Shown here in pieces: positions 36,721-48,922 of a DNA stretch of 64,000 nt. This stretch comes from Verpa conica (taxonomy: Eukaryota; Ascomycota; Pezizomycetes; Pezizales; Morchellaceae). Below the pieces are notes generated by a model that did no database searches, was not told where the DNA came from, and saw only the letters and a list, made by a program, of their open reading frames with translations. Position numbers and translations under genes: made by a program. The stretch's first letter is position 1; each line of letters begins with the position of its first letter. Location: contig JAUFSD010000019.1 of NCBI GenBank assembly GCA_033030425.1, forward strand, positions 248,001 to 312,000, given 5' to 3'.

Positions 36721-38951
36721 TGATAAGAATGGAGAAATTGAGACAATAAACGGAATTTGTTTAGCGTGGTAGAGCCAGTTGGTGCTAACAAGATACCCTT
36801 TTAAACCGATAATTTTAGGGCTGGGTCAATATTCTCTAATGAATGCTTCAATTTCAAGTTTTACCTAGGCTACGTGTATGTAGTATCAGCTAGTTCAGAG
36901 TGTGGTTAGTGTAGTTATGAGTATTTGTAGCTTACTCTAGTACTTAGGCTTTTAAGTCAGCCTCCTGTAGTTCATTTTACCGAGACTCTTAGTGCTAGGA
37001 ACAATTCATTCAGTGTTCACCCGAATGGTGACATGAGTCTTTCTCCTGGCATCATGCTGCATGGCTGGAAAATGAAGAATAATTATCGGGTGCTCCGCTA
37101 GTAGGAAGTGATTAAACAGGATTGTGGGGTGCGGGTGGCTGCTCAGAACTCTGCTTTCTGGGTGTTTAAGTATGACAATGTGTCGCCGTAAGGATGAATG
37201 CACTTAACGGGTTAAACGAATCCCCTTCCGATCTCGGCAATCACGCACTATCACTCGGTAGTATATTACCCATGAACCCCGAAATCTAGAGAGTACCGTA
37301 GACATGAGGGCTATCCGTGATTACGAAGGAGCCATTCTAGTCCGGATTTGACCACTGGAATATAGAGAACTGAGGTCATTGTTTCGCTTACCCAGTAAAC
37401 TCGTTGAGAAATATGAGGCAATATGTGCAAAGAGATTAGAAGTTGATGGTCATCACTTTAATCCAATTTAATGAACTACTTTCAAATTATACTTGGAGTT
37501 TTATCCTTAGGTTCGGGTTAGCTAACTGGTAAGCGGAACCTCTATCTAGATTCATTGACCGCGCGTTAAGCCTATAGGTAGCAGCGACAGAAAATCTAGT
37601 TGAAATTAGTAGAGAACTTCTGTAGGTTCTACTATGGTGTGATCTTTGATTAAAATGGCTGTTTCTATTAAAGGATACAAATATAGTAGATAAATAGTAT
37701 ATGCATACCTAGTGTAGTGCTCAAAGGGCGGGTTAGGAATAGATAAATCTTTAAGATTGCCTACAGTTTAAGTAACCTTAGTGAAATCTTGGGGATAGGT
37801 TTGAGTATGTGGCCTAGGCGCTGTGCTTGACGTTGAACGTCACTGTAAAGTACCTGAGGCTTCTCCGGATCAACCCTAACCCATCGGCGGACCGCCCCGG
37901 TGACTTTTGAGCCTCATGGTGGTTTAACCCAATCACGTGATAATGACATAGCAACATTTAATGTCAGCCGGGGGACTTCCGCGGTTGTCTCCAGCAATCA
38001 TTATGACTGCATAAAATGTCGGGTGCGTACCCCAACATAAATTTTCTTACTCCGGATCAGGTATTAAGGTCTTCGTGACTTCTACCGTAACAGGCAGGGT
38101 ACCTACGGCTGGGCTTCTCGATAGTAGTTTAGGAAGCTTCGGCATAGGAACTTCAGGAACTTAGGTGGGGTTCACTGGTATTTTTAGTCCCACGCTTTTC
38201 TTGGGGGGGAGATGGGTAATTTAAACTCACTAGGTAATTTATTTGAAAATACTAAGGAGTTTCACAGAGGTATCTCGATTGAGAATATCATAATAAGTAA
38301 TCCTAACTACGTTCTTCTTGTAGAGGTGATGGTAGAGGTTTCTCTACCGGAAGGCAAATCCTATTAGAGTTTATATTTGTAGTTAAAGGGAGATGTCTCC
38401 CTAATTTAGAGGTCTCGAGTCTATGAACACTGATACATAATATGATATTCACTAAAGAGTTTTGTAGCATTCGTCCTTCGGATAAAGTTTCCCAGAAGAA
38501 ATCTGGCTTGCGATATCTCTCACGTGGCTTTTTTTAGCTAAAGGTTGTGTGCTCGGATTGCCTACTCCGGCTCTATAACTATCATGATATTGGGCCCCGG
38601 TTCCTAACCTAACTAAGGTTCTAGGGCGGAGGAATAACAAAATTGGAATTAAATATATATCGGCTGGCATTGTGTGATTCACGCGTATGTTGGATCTCGT
38701 AGTTATTCTAGTCTAGGTGCGGGGTTAATATGAGGTATCATACATCATAGCTTGATTAGGAGACTGGAGGGTTTTTTCTTTAATGATCGCTAAAGGTTCA
38801 TCATGAAATGATAGGTTTTTGTCTGTATGCAGCGGGAAATCTTCCTATACGCCATCTGATGATTCTCTCAAGTCATCGGTTAGTCGATTCTAGCATAACC
38901 AACCTCCTAAATCCATCGAGAGGTTAGTCGTTATACAGACTCAAATAATTC

Positions 38952-38957
38952 TATAAA
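38952..38957 (+). promoter_or_regulatory. TATA box of the PIR gene
   Basis: TATAAA followed by a pyrimidine-rich leader (CCCCTCTCATCTTCCTCTTC) 125-130 bp upstream of the ATG at 39082. This is a common arrangement in strongly expressed fungal genes. Confidence 0.5.
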
Positions 38958-39081
38958 GCCCCTCTCATCTTCCTCTTCACCGCTCAATACCGGAGATCCA
39001 CTCAGTACTTCCGTCATTCGTTTTCTCCTGCCCACCTTAATTCATTTCAGTGTTTTTCCATTTTGAAACATAGGAATCAGG

Positions 39082-41410
39082 ATGATTTCTCACATTCTCC
39101 CTCTCCTTTTTGCTACTGCTGGCATCGGGGCCAATGCTCGTGCCCTCCCTATAGCTCAAGGGGTGACGGACCTCATCGCTCCGAGTGCTGCCATCCCAGC
39201 TTCCTGCAACTTGAATGGTGCCAATACTTATGGTGTTAGCATTTCTCCAGCCGACGGTATGCTGCTCTCCGGTGATGATGAATCTAACATCTTCAATCAG
39301 TCAAAATCTCAGAAGCTAATGTGATTGGTGAAACTTAGTTGCTGATCCCCTCAGAAAGAGACAAACAGTCACCCAGATTCCGGATGGTAGAGCCAACTCC
39401 CCTAATTTCTACTGAGATTAGCAGTGACAACCGCTGACACAGAGATAGGCCAAATCCAGGTCCTTGGTACTGATGAAACCTCTGATTCTAGTAGGAGTAC
39501 TTATTATCTTTGCATCATGAAAAATCACTAACTCATCGACAGCTGGGGATTCCTCTGGATCTGTTGCTTCCCCTGGATCTGTTGCTTCCCCTGATTCTGG
39601 ATCACCTGCATCAGATTCAAACGCAGTATCTGCAACCCCAGATGAAGCTGCCAATGCCGGTGCTGCCGCTGCCGAAGCTGGTGCAGAAGGTGTTCCTCCC
39701 TCTGAAGTTGCTAGTAATGCCGCTGCAAACGTTGCAAACGGCGTTATCCCGCAAACACCTCAGCAACTCGGGTCTGATAGTGTTGGAGAATCCGGATCGG
39801 ATTTGGATGCAGTCTCTGCAACCCCAGATAAAGCTTCCAATGATGGCACCGCCGCTGCTGAAGGTGGTGCAGATGGTGTCACTCCCTCTGAGGTTGCCAG
39901 TAATGCTGCTGCCAACGTTATAAATGGCGTTATACCACAGAATCCTCAGCAATTGGAGTCTGGTAGTGCCACTGATGATACTGGTCACGCTAGTCAGATT
40001 CATGATGGCCAGATTCAAGCTCCAGAAAACACCCCCAATGTTCCTCAAGGTCCTGGGCCCTCTATCTCCACATCTGTACCCTCGGATTCAACTGTTCCTA
40101 CAGGTCCATCGACCACTCCAGGAGAACCTTCTACTCCAGAAACCCCAGAGCAACCTGAATCTTCTACCGAGGCCCCTCCCAGTCCAACCTCCAGCGGTCC
40201 CGGACAAGTCCCTGAAGAACCTGTGACCCAAATCATAGATGGTCAAATTCAGGCTCCTCAGATTACAGGCTCTGGTGATTCTGGTACCGGTGATTCTGGT
40301 GCCGGTGATTCTGGTACCGGGTCTACAGGTTCCTCGGACTCAACAGATTCTAGCCCACCATCCCTAGATACTAGTAACGGCGTTTCGACCGGACCTACAG
40401 GTTCCTTGGACTCAGTAGATTCTGGCTCACCGTCCGTAGATACTGGTAACAGCATTTCGGGTAGCATCTCTTCCCCCGAAAGCGGTGATACTTCTACTAC
40501 TCCTAGTGAGGCAGCTAATGATGAAGCTACTGCGGGTGTGGATGGAGCTGCGGGTGTCTCCCCATCGCAGGTCTGTCAGGAAGGTACGGAAGATGCAGCA
40601 AATAGCGAAGTCCCTCAATGCCCTACCTCTCTTGGCACTCCAGAGGCCTCTGGAACCTCTGTCACTCCTAGTGAGGCGGCCAGTGCTGGTGCCGCTGCGG
40701 CTGTGGCAGGGGCTGCTGGTGTCTCCCCATCACAGGTCGGTCAAGAATCTAGCGAATACGCAGCAAATGGCGAGGTCCCTCAATCCCCTACCTCTCTTGG
40801 TGCTCCGGAGACCTCTGGGGCATCTGACACTCCTAGTGACGCAGCCAACGCTGGAGCTGCGAGTGTATCTCCATCACAGATCGGTCAAGAATCTGGCGAA
40901 TACGCAGGAGCTGACGAGGCCCCTGAGTCCTCTGCTTCTCTTGGTACTCCTGAGGGCTCTTCTGGCGCTGATAATACTGGAGATATCTCTTCTGGGGCCG
41001 CTTCCGGTACGCCCCCTGGTAGCACTAGTACCACAGTCACTCAGATCGACGATGGTCAAATTCAAGCTCGCCAGAACGGTGATCTCTTGGGAGTCACCTT
41101 GGATAATGGTGTGCTCACCGACAAGCTCGGTCGTACTGGCTATATTGCTGATAACCGCCAGCTCCAGTTTGATGCTCCAGCACAGACGGGCGCGATCTAT
41201 ACCTCTGGTTTTTCTGTCTGTGACGATGGAACTCTTGGACTAGGGGGGAGTAACATCTTCTACGCTTGTGGAAGCTCTGACTGTAAGTGAACATTTTCTG
41301 TAGATAGAGGTTTTAAACCTAACCGAGTGATATCTATAGTTAATAACCTTTATGACCAGGCGATCTACCCAGACAACTGTAGTCCGGTGTATCTGAAACT
41401 TAATGAATAA
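39082..41410 (+). CDS. PIR-type covalently linked cell-wall protein, repeat-expanded
   Basis: Five exons (39082-39299, 39355-39386, 39449-39490, 39543-41282, 41340-41410) encode 700 aa. A signal peptide (about 1-21) is followed by a Kex2 site Lys74-Arg75. Four PIR motifs follow: TVTQIPDGQIQV (reconstituted across intron 2), ASQIHDGQIQA, VTQIIDGQIQA and VTQIDDGQIQA. The motif's Gln/Asp pair forms an alkali-sensitive ester to beta-1,3-glucan in known PIR proteins. The C-terminus (FSVCDDGT...YACGSSD, joined by intron 4 to FNNLYDQ and NCSPVYL) is the conserved Cys domain. Between the second and last motifs lie Ser/Thr/Pro/Ala-rich tandem repeats, including two ~60-aa VSATPDxA units and three TPSEAA...SPSQ units, so the protein is longer than yeast PIRs (about 300-400 aa). 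Heavy O-mannosylation is likely. Intron 1 has a weak GTCAAA donor and is the least certain junction. Confidence 0.9.
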
Positions 41411-44279
41411 AATATCACCGCCGATATTATTATTATTATTATTATCGTGAGCTGATGGAAATTACGGGTGTGTTGATTAAGGAATGGAGGTAGATACATA
41501 AAAAACATCCTGTATGATTGGGTTTCTAGAGAAAACCTTTGTAAATAGCTTAAAAATAAAATTTCTTCTGTCCTCATCCTTCCGTTTCCTCTCTTATAAG
41601 CTGATGACTAAACATATTATCAGGGATCGCATCACTAACCAATGACTATCTCGGCGAGAAACTACGCCACTAAGAAATTGTTCGTCTGGAAGAACATGTT
41701 CCACGGTACTTAAGGAAAATTATTGAGTTAATAGGAAAGGCTCTGTTTCATAAGTAATAGGGATTGACCTATCAGTACTAGAGGTTAGTGGTAGGGAGTT
41801 TTGGTGTCATAGAATCTACTTTGTGACAACTATATTACACTACTACTGGACGCCTTATCCTCAAGAGCCAACTTTCCCAGGTACACAACAATCTTACTAC
41901 AAGCAGAATTTATAGGCTATTTACCCTATACCTCGCACATCACACTAACTTTCAAAATAACAACCGTCGATGTTGTGGCACGGGCTGAATAAGCCACTTG
42001 TATGAGCGAGAGATCTCAATCGATCATGAAAGTTTAGTTAGGCTTGGCTATCAGGAGGTCTTAGCCGTCAAGAAGATCACCAAAGGCCAAGCTCCATCCC
42101 ATTGGCACACCCGAGGGTTCTCTAGTGCTTCCTTATAGTTAAAAAAGAAAACTTGTATAAACGCTACAAATCATATCTGTCGCTAGTCCCAGACTGTCAC
42201 GACGTTTTGCCTCCTTTAAATATGCAACAAGGGGGAACTTTCTAGAATGCACTTTGTGTGCTGCTTGAAAGATTTAAGATCGGGGCTACTGGTAGAAATC
42301 ACTGAGGCATACTGTGCAAGTACATAGGTGAATTTGTATTCAGGGACGGAAATCAAAATTGTTTTCTAGTAGTACAACATTATATCAAGACTAGAATTAT
42401 ATATACACTAGAAATGTAATAAAAAATTGTACCAGGTCTAGTGAAAAAATAGAAGGCGTATTAGTAATTCAGGTATTCATGCCAAAAGTTATCACGCACG
42501 GTCCAATTACTACAGCCAAAAGACCTATCAACGTCATAAGGTCTCGTTCTTAAGCTCCTTCATAGTTAACTCAAGGACTTGGTCTAAATATTTTCTACCT
42601 TCTACCTTCCATTCTTCATAGACTCAAAGCGTCTGTTATACTTATATTAATTCCTTTTGGCCATTTGTATTTCACCCCCCCCCCCCCAATAGATTTAACG
42701 CGTTTGTTGATGTGTTTTTTAGAATAGTGTATTCTTCCATCTAAGTGGCTCTCAATCTGAGTGATTGTTAGGACCAAGTCTTTTGCACAACTATCGATCC
42801 TTAAGCTCCCGTAGCTCTTAATCGCTGTTATTGTTGGATTTGGCCCGGAGCCCTGTAGTGACCTCAGGACCGGACGAGATCCACCAGGGCTACGAGGACC
42901 TCTAAAAATCTGCCAAGGAAACTTTTACATCATTTCAGGAAGCAGCATGCATTTTTTTTCCAGCGAATCCGGCTTAAATAGGAGAGCCTGATAGTCGGTT
43001 CGGGGCAAATAAAACCCTAGCCCTGAAACCTTGGCGCACTATAGGACCCTATGTAGTCTATAGTCTTCCTTCCTTGTACTCTGGGCACCTCGAAGAGAGG
43101 CTTAGACGGACTATAGAGTCATAGGGAATCTATTCCTAGCCTTATGACGGACGAATCACTCCGTTACGAACACTGGCCATTCATGAAAGTCATGAATAGC
43201 TATGGTCCATTTGTCCATCCTAGCGATTGTTGTTTTCGAGTGTACCTATACTAAAGTTAGCGGGTGAATAGAAACAGAATAAATGTTGGAACACACGCTT
43301 TTGTTCCATCATTGGAGTGTGTAGGGTAGCTATTCAAGAAGTCACATTAATTATAGGAGTCTCATAGGTTGTATCGGGAAACCTACTGCTCTTCCGATAG
43401 ATCTTTGATGGATATTTAATCGGATTCCATGGATCCGTAAGGCTTCAGTGGGATTGGTAAAGATAGTGCGGAATGCCATTTAAGAAGGAATTGTATGTGT
43501 GGTGTGTGGGGGATGGATAAATCTATAGGGTGTATAGAGATCAGCCCTAATCTTTGTTTCCTAGGTGGCTCTACAGTATCTACTGAAGCAGAATCATCTA
43601 AACTTGAAGTTAGTAGAGATCATTAGGGTAAGGTTCTGAAGTTAGGGTGGCTCTCCTCGACAGGCCCGTGAGAATACAATTTTCTTTTTAAACATAAGAG
43701 CAGCGTTAGACCTTATAGGGAGGAGCGTGTGATCTAATGCACCCATAAACAGCACCTTCAGTCAAAAATCGAATCATTTTTCGCATAACCGAAATAGTGA
43801 GAAGCAGTGATTAGAAGGAAGCGATGTTTACCTACAAAGGGTTCTGTCTGCATGTAGTCAATGTGAGACTGCAATTCTAGTTTCGTTGTTAGGATTTATA
43901 TTAGGCTCATGTAATCCCAGCTTGGCACTATCTTGTTCCGGCTATGCCCTTGCACTCAATAGTCCTTTCTGCTCTTTAATAAATTGTATATGCATGTACT
44001 CAGGTGGGATACCAGGAATATAGGTATTTTCCATTGATCTAGCACTGGCTCTCGCATTGTTACATAACATTCATTCATTAGAGGTTGAGCGGTGTAGCTA
44101 TCTTCAAATACTGCTTCCCCTCACTATATACAAATTGCGTGATGAATGAAAAAATCAAACTGGTTTACAAATGCCATGACCCCCAGGGCCTATCAGACCA
44201 AACCCGCTCGAGCACTTCGATTCCATGATAATACACATAACCCACCAAGAAAAAAAAACCCCCATCCAACTTACTTTTT
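41411..44279. other. Gene-poor intergenic region
   Basis: An (ATT)n microsatellite (about 41426-41445) lies just past the PIR gene and a poly-C run near 42675-42689. GC-rich CCCTAGCCCT/GGAC blocks at 42.84-43.16 kb resemble those at 26.3 kb. No supported gene. Confidence 0.55.
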
Positions 44280-45254
44280 TTAATAGGTAGCCCTCCTCCA
44301 AAGCCACCCTTCAAAATCCGCATGATCCGACCTGGCCCTATCCTCCAACTTTGACTCCCATTTATTCGACACCCCCGCCAACCGATGACTTTCCGGCTTA
44401 TCCACAAACGCCTGTCTCTCCTTCAACCCCGGCGCATCCTCACCTTCACAGCAGATCATCTCCTCGATATGTTTCCTCGCAAACACACTCGCCCTCGCCA
44501 AGTCACCATTCGAAACACAAATCTGGAAGGCATCATAATACGCTCTCGCAACCCTCATATCCTGTATCCCCTCGTCCTCCAAATGCTCAATAATCGTCCG
44601 ACAGGCACCTAGCGCCTTTGGGGCATTGAACACCAACAGGTCACCGGAGCCGATGATCTGATCAAGCTGATCGATCTCCGCGCGGCGCTGGTCACTCTCC
44701 AAAGAGTCCTGCTCCGGCAGATCACAAATCATACAGTGACACTCGAAGCCAAACATCTTGAGCAGCTCTTCCTGACGACTGGCTCTATCCCCATGAGAGG
44801 AGTGAGAGGACTGATAGCATATTGTGATTTCTTCACCGGGGTCGATATCCCTGATTGCGTGGATGTTCTCCATCTTCGTCACGCTGTTCCAGGAGTGGTT
44901 CGCGTTAGGGGAGCAGCTGTGGTTGAGACGCGCGCATGTGAGGAACAGACCGAGCTCCGGGGAGTCTGGACCGAAGGGGAGGGAGTTGGTTCGTACTATT
45001 CCGTAGAAAGGACTGGCTTGGCGGATGAAGGCGTTGTGCAGGCCGAGGAAACCCCGTTGGTCGTCTTTTGGGAGCTTTTTGAGTATCGTGGTCACGTAGG
45101 CGACGATGTCTGTTAGGCTTGTTTGGGCGAAGTTGGAGATGCTGAAGAGGGGGGCTTCGGAGATGATGCGGGTGCCGCGGGGGATGTAGGTTTTTGAGAT
45201 GACTCCCTTGCCGCAGCCGGGGACGAACATGATATCGTAGAGTTTCTTCTCCAT
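44280..45254 (-). CDS. SET-domain protein (SMYD/SET5-like, no MYND finger)
   Basis: An intronless 324-aa protein. Residues 8-148 form a SET domain: the N-flank GCGKGVISKTYIPRGTRI, the SAM/substrate-site NHSCSPN (111-117), and GEEITICY (140-147). A post-SET Cys cluster ECHCMICD (Cys172, 174, 177) follows, then an alpha-helical C-terminus of ~140 aa. The MYND zinc finger that splits the SET domain in SMYD proteins is absent; residues 45-100 are a short helical insert instead. Such compact SET proteins are numerous in Pezizomycotina and presumably methylate lysines on histones or other proteins, but substrates are mostly unknown. The start ATG is 30 nt upstream of the SET core. There are no close neighbours, so context says nothing about its role. 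Confidence 0.85.
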   Translation of the reverse strand: MEKKLYDIMFVPGCGKGVISKTYIPRGTRIISEAPLFSISNFAQTSLTDIVAYVTTILKKLPKDDQRGFLGLHNAFIRQASPFYGIVRTNSLPFGPDSPELGLFLTCARLNHSCSPNANHSWNSVTKMENIHAIRDIDPGEEITICYQSSHSSHGDRASRQEELLKMFGFECHCMICDLPEQDSLESDQRRAEIDQLDQIIGSGDLLVFNAPKALGACRTIIEHLEDEGIQDMRVARAYYDAFQICVSNGDLARASVFARKHIEEMICCEGEDAPGLKERQAFVDKPESHRLAGVSNKWESKLEDRARSDHADFEGWLWRRATY

Positions 45255-46841
45255 TGGTGTTTTAAAGGGGGTATAGGTTATGTTTTGTTTATAGTAGTTG
45301 TTGTAGTTATAGCTATAGTAGTCGAGTTAGGAGAATAGTGAAGGAGGAAGAAGGCCGTGATGAAGCTCAACACGCATTATTTAACACCGGGGGTTAGCTC
45401 CAGTGCACGCCCCGCATTCAGACGATGAGGTAAAAAAGCAAAGCCTGAGCACCTGAGCAGAGCTGTCCCTCACCGTGCATAGGTATACATCTGTTGTCAC
45501 AAAGCCATTGGAGGATCGTCGATTCCACTACACGAGGTGCAGAATGCGGTGGCATCCGCTCTGTTGTCATTGGAAACCCAGTGGACGTGAGAATTTGCTT
45601 TTGAAGTCGACTCTCTCTTGGGGAAAGAAGAGGGAAATAGTAATTTTTAGATACTCTACAATAAGTAGGTGAGAAATGTCTAAAGCTACATACACATATA
45701 CTCTAGATACGGATATTCCCCCCATTAATGTTGGTGTGGAGGTGGAAGTGGGACGAACTCTTTTTTTTACTCTACTCCTTGATTCTATACAGGCCGGGGT
45801 ACATACATGACGATCAGTAATGCCCCCGACCATCGCGATGATAATCCGCGACCTAATCTCCAGTCAAATATCTTGTCACCAATTGACCAAAGACGTAGAA
45901 TTCAAGGTGCGCCATTGTCTGACCCCTGGGCATGCCAACTGTCCAAAATCCACATCCAGAAACATGCCAAGACCCCCTCTCCACCCCCCAGGGCTAGGGT
46001 TTATTCATACCTAAACCGATAATTTTTAAAAGAAAACCTCCCCCGAAGGTGGGAAATGTTCACTCGCTAGTAGTGAAAATAAAGCTTAGACATTACATGC
46101 ACCTCCCCTACAGAAACGCCACCGATTTTACCCTAGGTACATGTATATTAGGAGTATTTTCTATCGTACATACATAGATAACCGGTACATATGCAGGTTA
46201 ATCTATCCTTATGCTTAATTCTCTACATACATTGACCCGGCCCAAACCTCCGGAATAGATCTAGAAGAGTCTAGCATTTTTGAATTATTATTTTTTGGAG
46301 GGGAGGGGGGGGGGGAGGTTTCCGATCAGATATAGTTGCAGTATCGAGATCGATTACCGTCGATCGGGTCACACCACAGTTCGATATTATTCTGGAGTAT
46401 TCCGAGGAGAGAGAAAAAAACCCCTGAGTGGGGAATTATATGTGTGTGTTATTATATTGATACAAGCGTCGGATAAAAAATGAGAAGTTCAAGCTGTAAG
46501 AGATATCACGAGAACTGCATGTAATTGAATAAACGATACTAACTGGATACAACGTATCTTGAACGCTGTATGGACGATCGAGGGATCTTTGTGAGGTATT
46601 TTTTTTTTTTTAACCGTGAGGTAACGCGGACTGTGCTCAAACTCTCTCGTATACTTGAAACTTCTCTTCTAGCCGGGCGAATTATAAAGTTTGGAGGAAC
46701 CTTCTAGACATTACTATAAAACTGACTCTTTCAGAAATAACTACCCCATGCTTCTGTGCTGCATGTGATATTCCTATACGTATAAACTAGTCAAGGTACA
46801 AAACAGTAGACGTTAGTTGTATTATAGTTATATAGTACAAT

Positions 46842-47095
46842 TGCCCTATAAGAATTCGGGCTATAAGAATATTCGCCCTTAGGTCATAGTTTTTTACTGC
46901 ATACCGGATTTTGTACCCAGAACAATAAATCACTTGATATAAATAAATAAAAAAGTATTCGCCCTATAAGAATATGCAGTCTGGCCTGAACAAGGATTAT
47001 TTCATGTGCACTAGTACTTTCCTATAAGAATAACTGCTCTATAAGAATATGATATTGTACAGAAAATCATATTTTTATAGGGCGATTATGCTGTA
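46842..47095. repeat. Cluster of CCTATAAGAATA motifs
   Basis: At least five copies of (GC)CCTATAAGAAT(AT) occur on the plus strand, with an inverted TTTTTATAGGGCGA at 47072-47085. The same word occurs in both orientations at 6240-6410. Within the cluster, 46906-46950 matches 60464-60515 (TTGTACCCAGAA...ATCACTTGATATAAATAAA). Confidence 0.65.
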
Positions 47096-47115
47096 CTCGT
47101 TACAAAAATATGATA

Positions 47116-47149
47116 CACCAGTCGCATAGTAGAGTCACCAGTCGCATAG
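47116..47149. repeat. Direct repeat CACCAGTCGCATAG x2
   Basis: Two perfect 14-bp copies with a 20-bp period in non-coding DNA. Confidence 0.85.
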
Positions 47150-47362
47150 GATGGTATATATATGCGTTATGAGAATAATTGATCCATAACAATACGGAAT
47201 ATCAGTCCCCAAGCATACTCTTATAAACGGAAGTCTGCTGTATAAAAAGATATTATTCACAACATATAACTATATAGCCGCTAGCTAGCTTCGAAAACCT
47301 AGAACCAACAAAACTATTAAAAAAGCATACTTAATCCTGATAAACCATACTAAACCACCAAC

Positions 47363-48701
47363 CTATACCCCTATAGTCTCGATAACAATATCCACACCAG
47401 CCGCTTCAAACATTCCCACCAATGCCTCGCGATTAGTCATTAAAGTCCCAACCGTAGCACGAGTCCCACGCGGGGCAGGGTGACCATAAAGCCTAACAGA
47501 ACCCAACCTCGGAAAACACAACACCTTCCTCTGCGCCAGGTCCTTCAAACTCGCTATCTCGTCATTAGGTAGACGCCAAGGGATCATGAGGATGAGGACC
47601 TCAAGCGCCGGCGGGATTGCATGAACAAGAGGACAGTGCGGCCTCATGAGGGTGTAAGAGTCGCAACTGACAACACGGAGCGCCAGAAAATCATGAAACG
47701 AATAAACACCGAAATCAGACGTGGAGCGTGCGGGAGGTCTCATATTGAGCTTGAGGTTCTGGAGAGTTGGTTTGATTATCTTGAATGCTTCTGCAAATTA
47801 AGGCCCGGCCGCTGAAGTCGCTGTATCGTTGGGCAGAGTACTCGAAGTGTGTGAGAAGATTCTGTGGGATTCGGAATATCTCGGAAAGAATGTCTCCGTG
47901 GATGTCGCTGTTTTGGAGCTTTAGTCGGGTCACTGAGGAGCCGTAGTAGTGTTTGTAGCCCTGTGTGGTTGGGTCTTCGGCTCCTAGATCATCCTCTAAT
48001 CTGTGTTGCCGCATGGGGTGGTTCGGACCAGCTCTCACGCCGTGTGCCTCGATAGAGCAGAGAGAGGGGAAAGAAAACATTGGAGCGATGAGGTTCAACT
48101 CCGTTAAGGGACGATCAGTAATGTGAGAAAATTGCTGAAGGTTGCGTAGGCCAGGTGCCAGTGAAGAGAGTGAAGCAGTACTATTTAAAAGGAACCTCCC
48201 AAAACTATCCATCTGGGCAGGAGCAACGACCGCAAGAACCCTCAGTTTTGGAAGTAAGTGGAGTAGAAATATGAGTTGGTGTGCATGGCTCTCATATGAA
48301 AGCTGGAGACCTGCTTTCTTTACTTCTGCTGCGAATAGTCCTACCTTTGCCGGATCCCGCTTCGAGAACATGCCCCCTAGCTGGCCGGGAGTTTCTCCCC
48401 ACCAGCCGATACTAAGGAGCTGTACATGCTGTGCGAGTGAGGGGCGAGAGAGAATAAGATCAACTATATTCCATGGACTTTGCCGTCCTCGTCCTCCTCC
48501 AGTATAAACAAGCCGGTAGAGAAATGGCTCTGACGCCGCGTGGAGGAAACGAGAAACAAGCGAGACACTGAAAAGATCCTGGAGGCGTGGAGGTCTGGTA
48601 TATTCTTCTGGGAGATTGAGTTGGCCATTGCGGTAGGAGGGATCCAGGTGAGTAAGAATCTGGAAAACAATCTCAATGGGGAGATCACTGAAGACTGCCA
48701 T
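47363..48701 (-). pseudogene. F-box protein, upstream-frame/downstream-frame break
   Basis: It starts MAVFSDLPIEIVFQILTHLD, an F-box helix set like that of its neighbour at 48923-50218. The first frame runs to THFEYSAQRYSDFSGRAL, then reads nonsense and stops at 47715. The homologous continuation (PTLQNLKLN..., FPRLGSVRLYGHP) is present from about 47795 to 47363 in another frame. The two parts together would be about 445 aa, close to the neighbour's 431. I found no GT-AG intron that restores the frame, so this is a frameshift near 47785-47800 or a sequencing error. If real, the product is a 328-aa truncated protein keeping the F-box but losing the last third of the repeat region. F-box proteins link SCF ubiquitin ligases to substrates; the partner is unknown. 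Confidence 0.65.
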
Positions 48702-48922
48702 TTGCTAGTTAGATGCTTACAGGGGTAATAATGTTGACTAGAGTACTAAGGACCCAGGGGAATCTATTACTTTTTGTAGTTACCCGGCCTGTCTGTTTCA
48801 TAATAGGAGAAACTATTAAATTCAGGGTAAATAAATTCATATACACAACCGAGTGATATCTCATGTCCGCCATGCCCGACTAGAAATAAAAACAAATCTC
48901 CCCTCTATATAAAACCCCCAAC

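Larger units (their letters stand above)
33115..39081. other. Long gene-poor region upstream of the transporter and PIR genes
   Basis: It serves as the 5' side of both the minus-strand transporter and the plus-strand PIR gene. I found no supported gene. Two adjacent palindromes lie at 33737-33775, a (CATGA)4 microsatellite at 36701-36720 and a telomere-like CCCTAACCC near 37875. Confidence 0.55.
45255..47362. other. Intergenic region with short interspersed repeats
   Basis: No gene seen. A poly-G tract lies near 46303-46316. A cluster of CCTATAAGAATA motifs (46842-47095) and a tandem 14-bp repeat (47116-47149) lie downstream of the F-box pair. Confidence 0.6.

Noticed and set aside
39443..39448. 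Earlier acceptor for intron 2 of the PIR gene
   Set aside because: It would also keep frame but breaks the PIR motif; the acceptor 6 nt later rebuilds QIPDGQIQV exactly.
44351..45116. Plus-strand frames opposite the SET gene
   Set aside because: Antisense shadows of a well-supported SET-domain coding frame.
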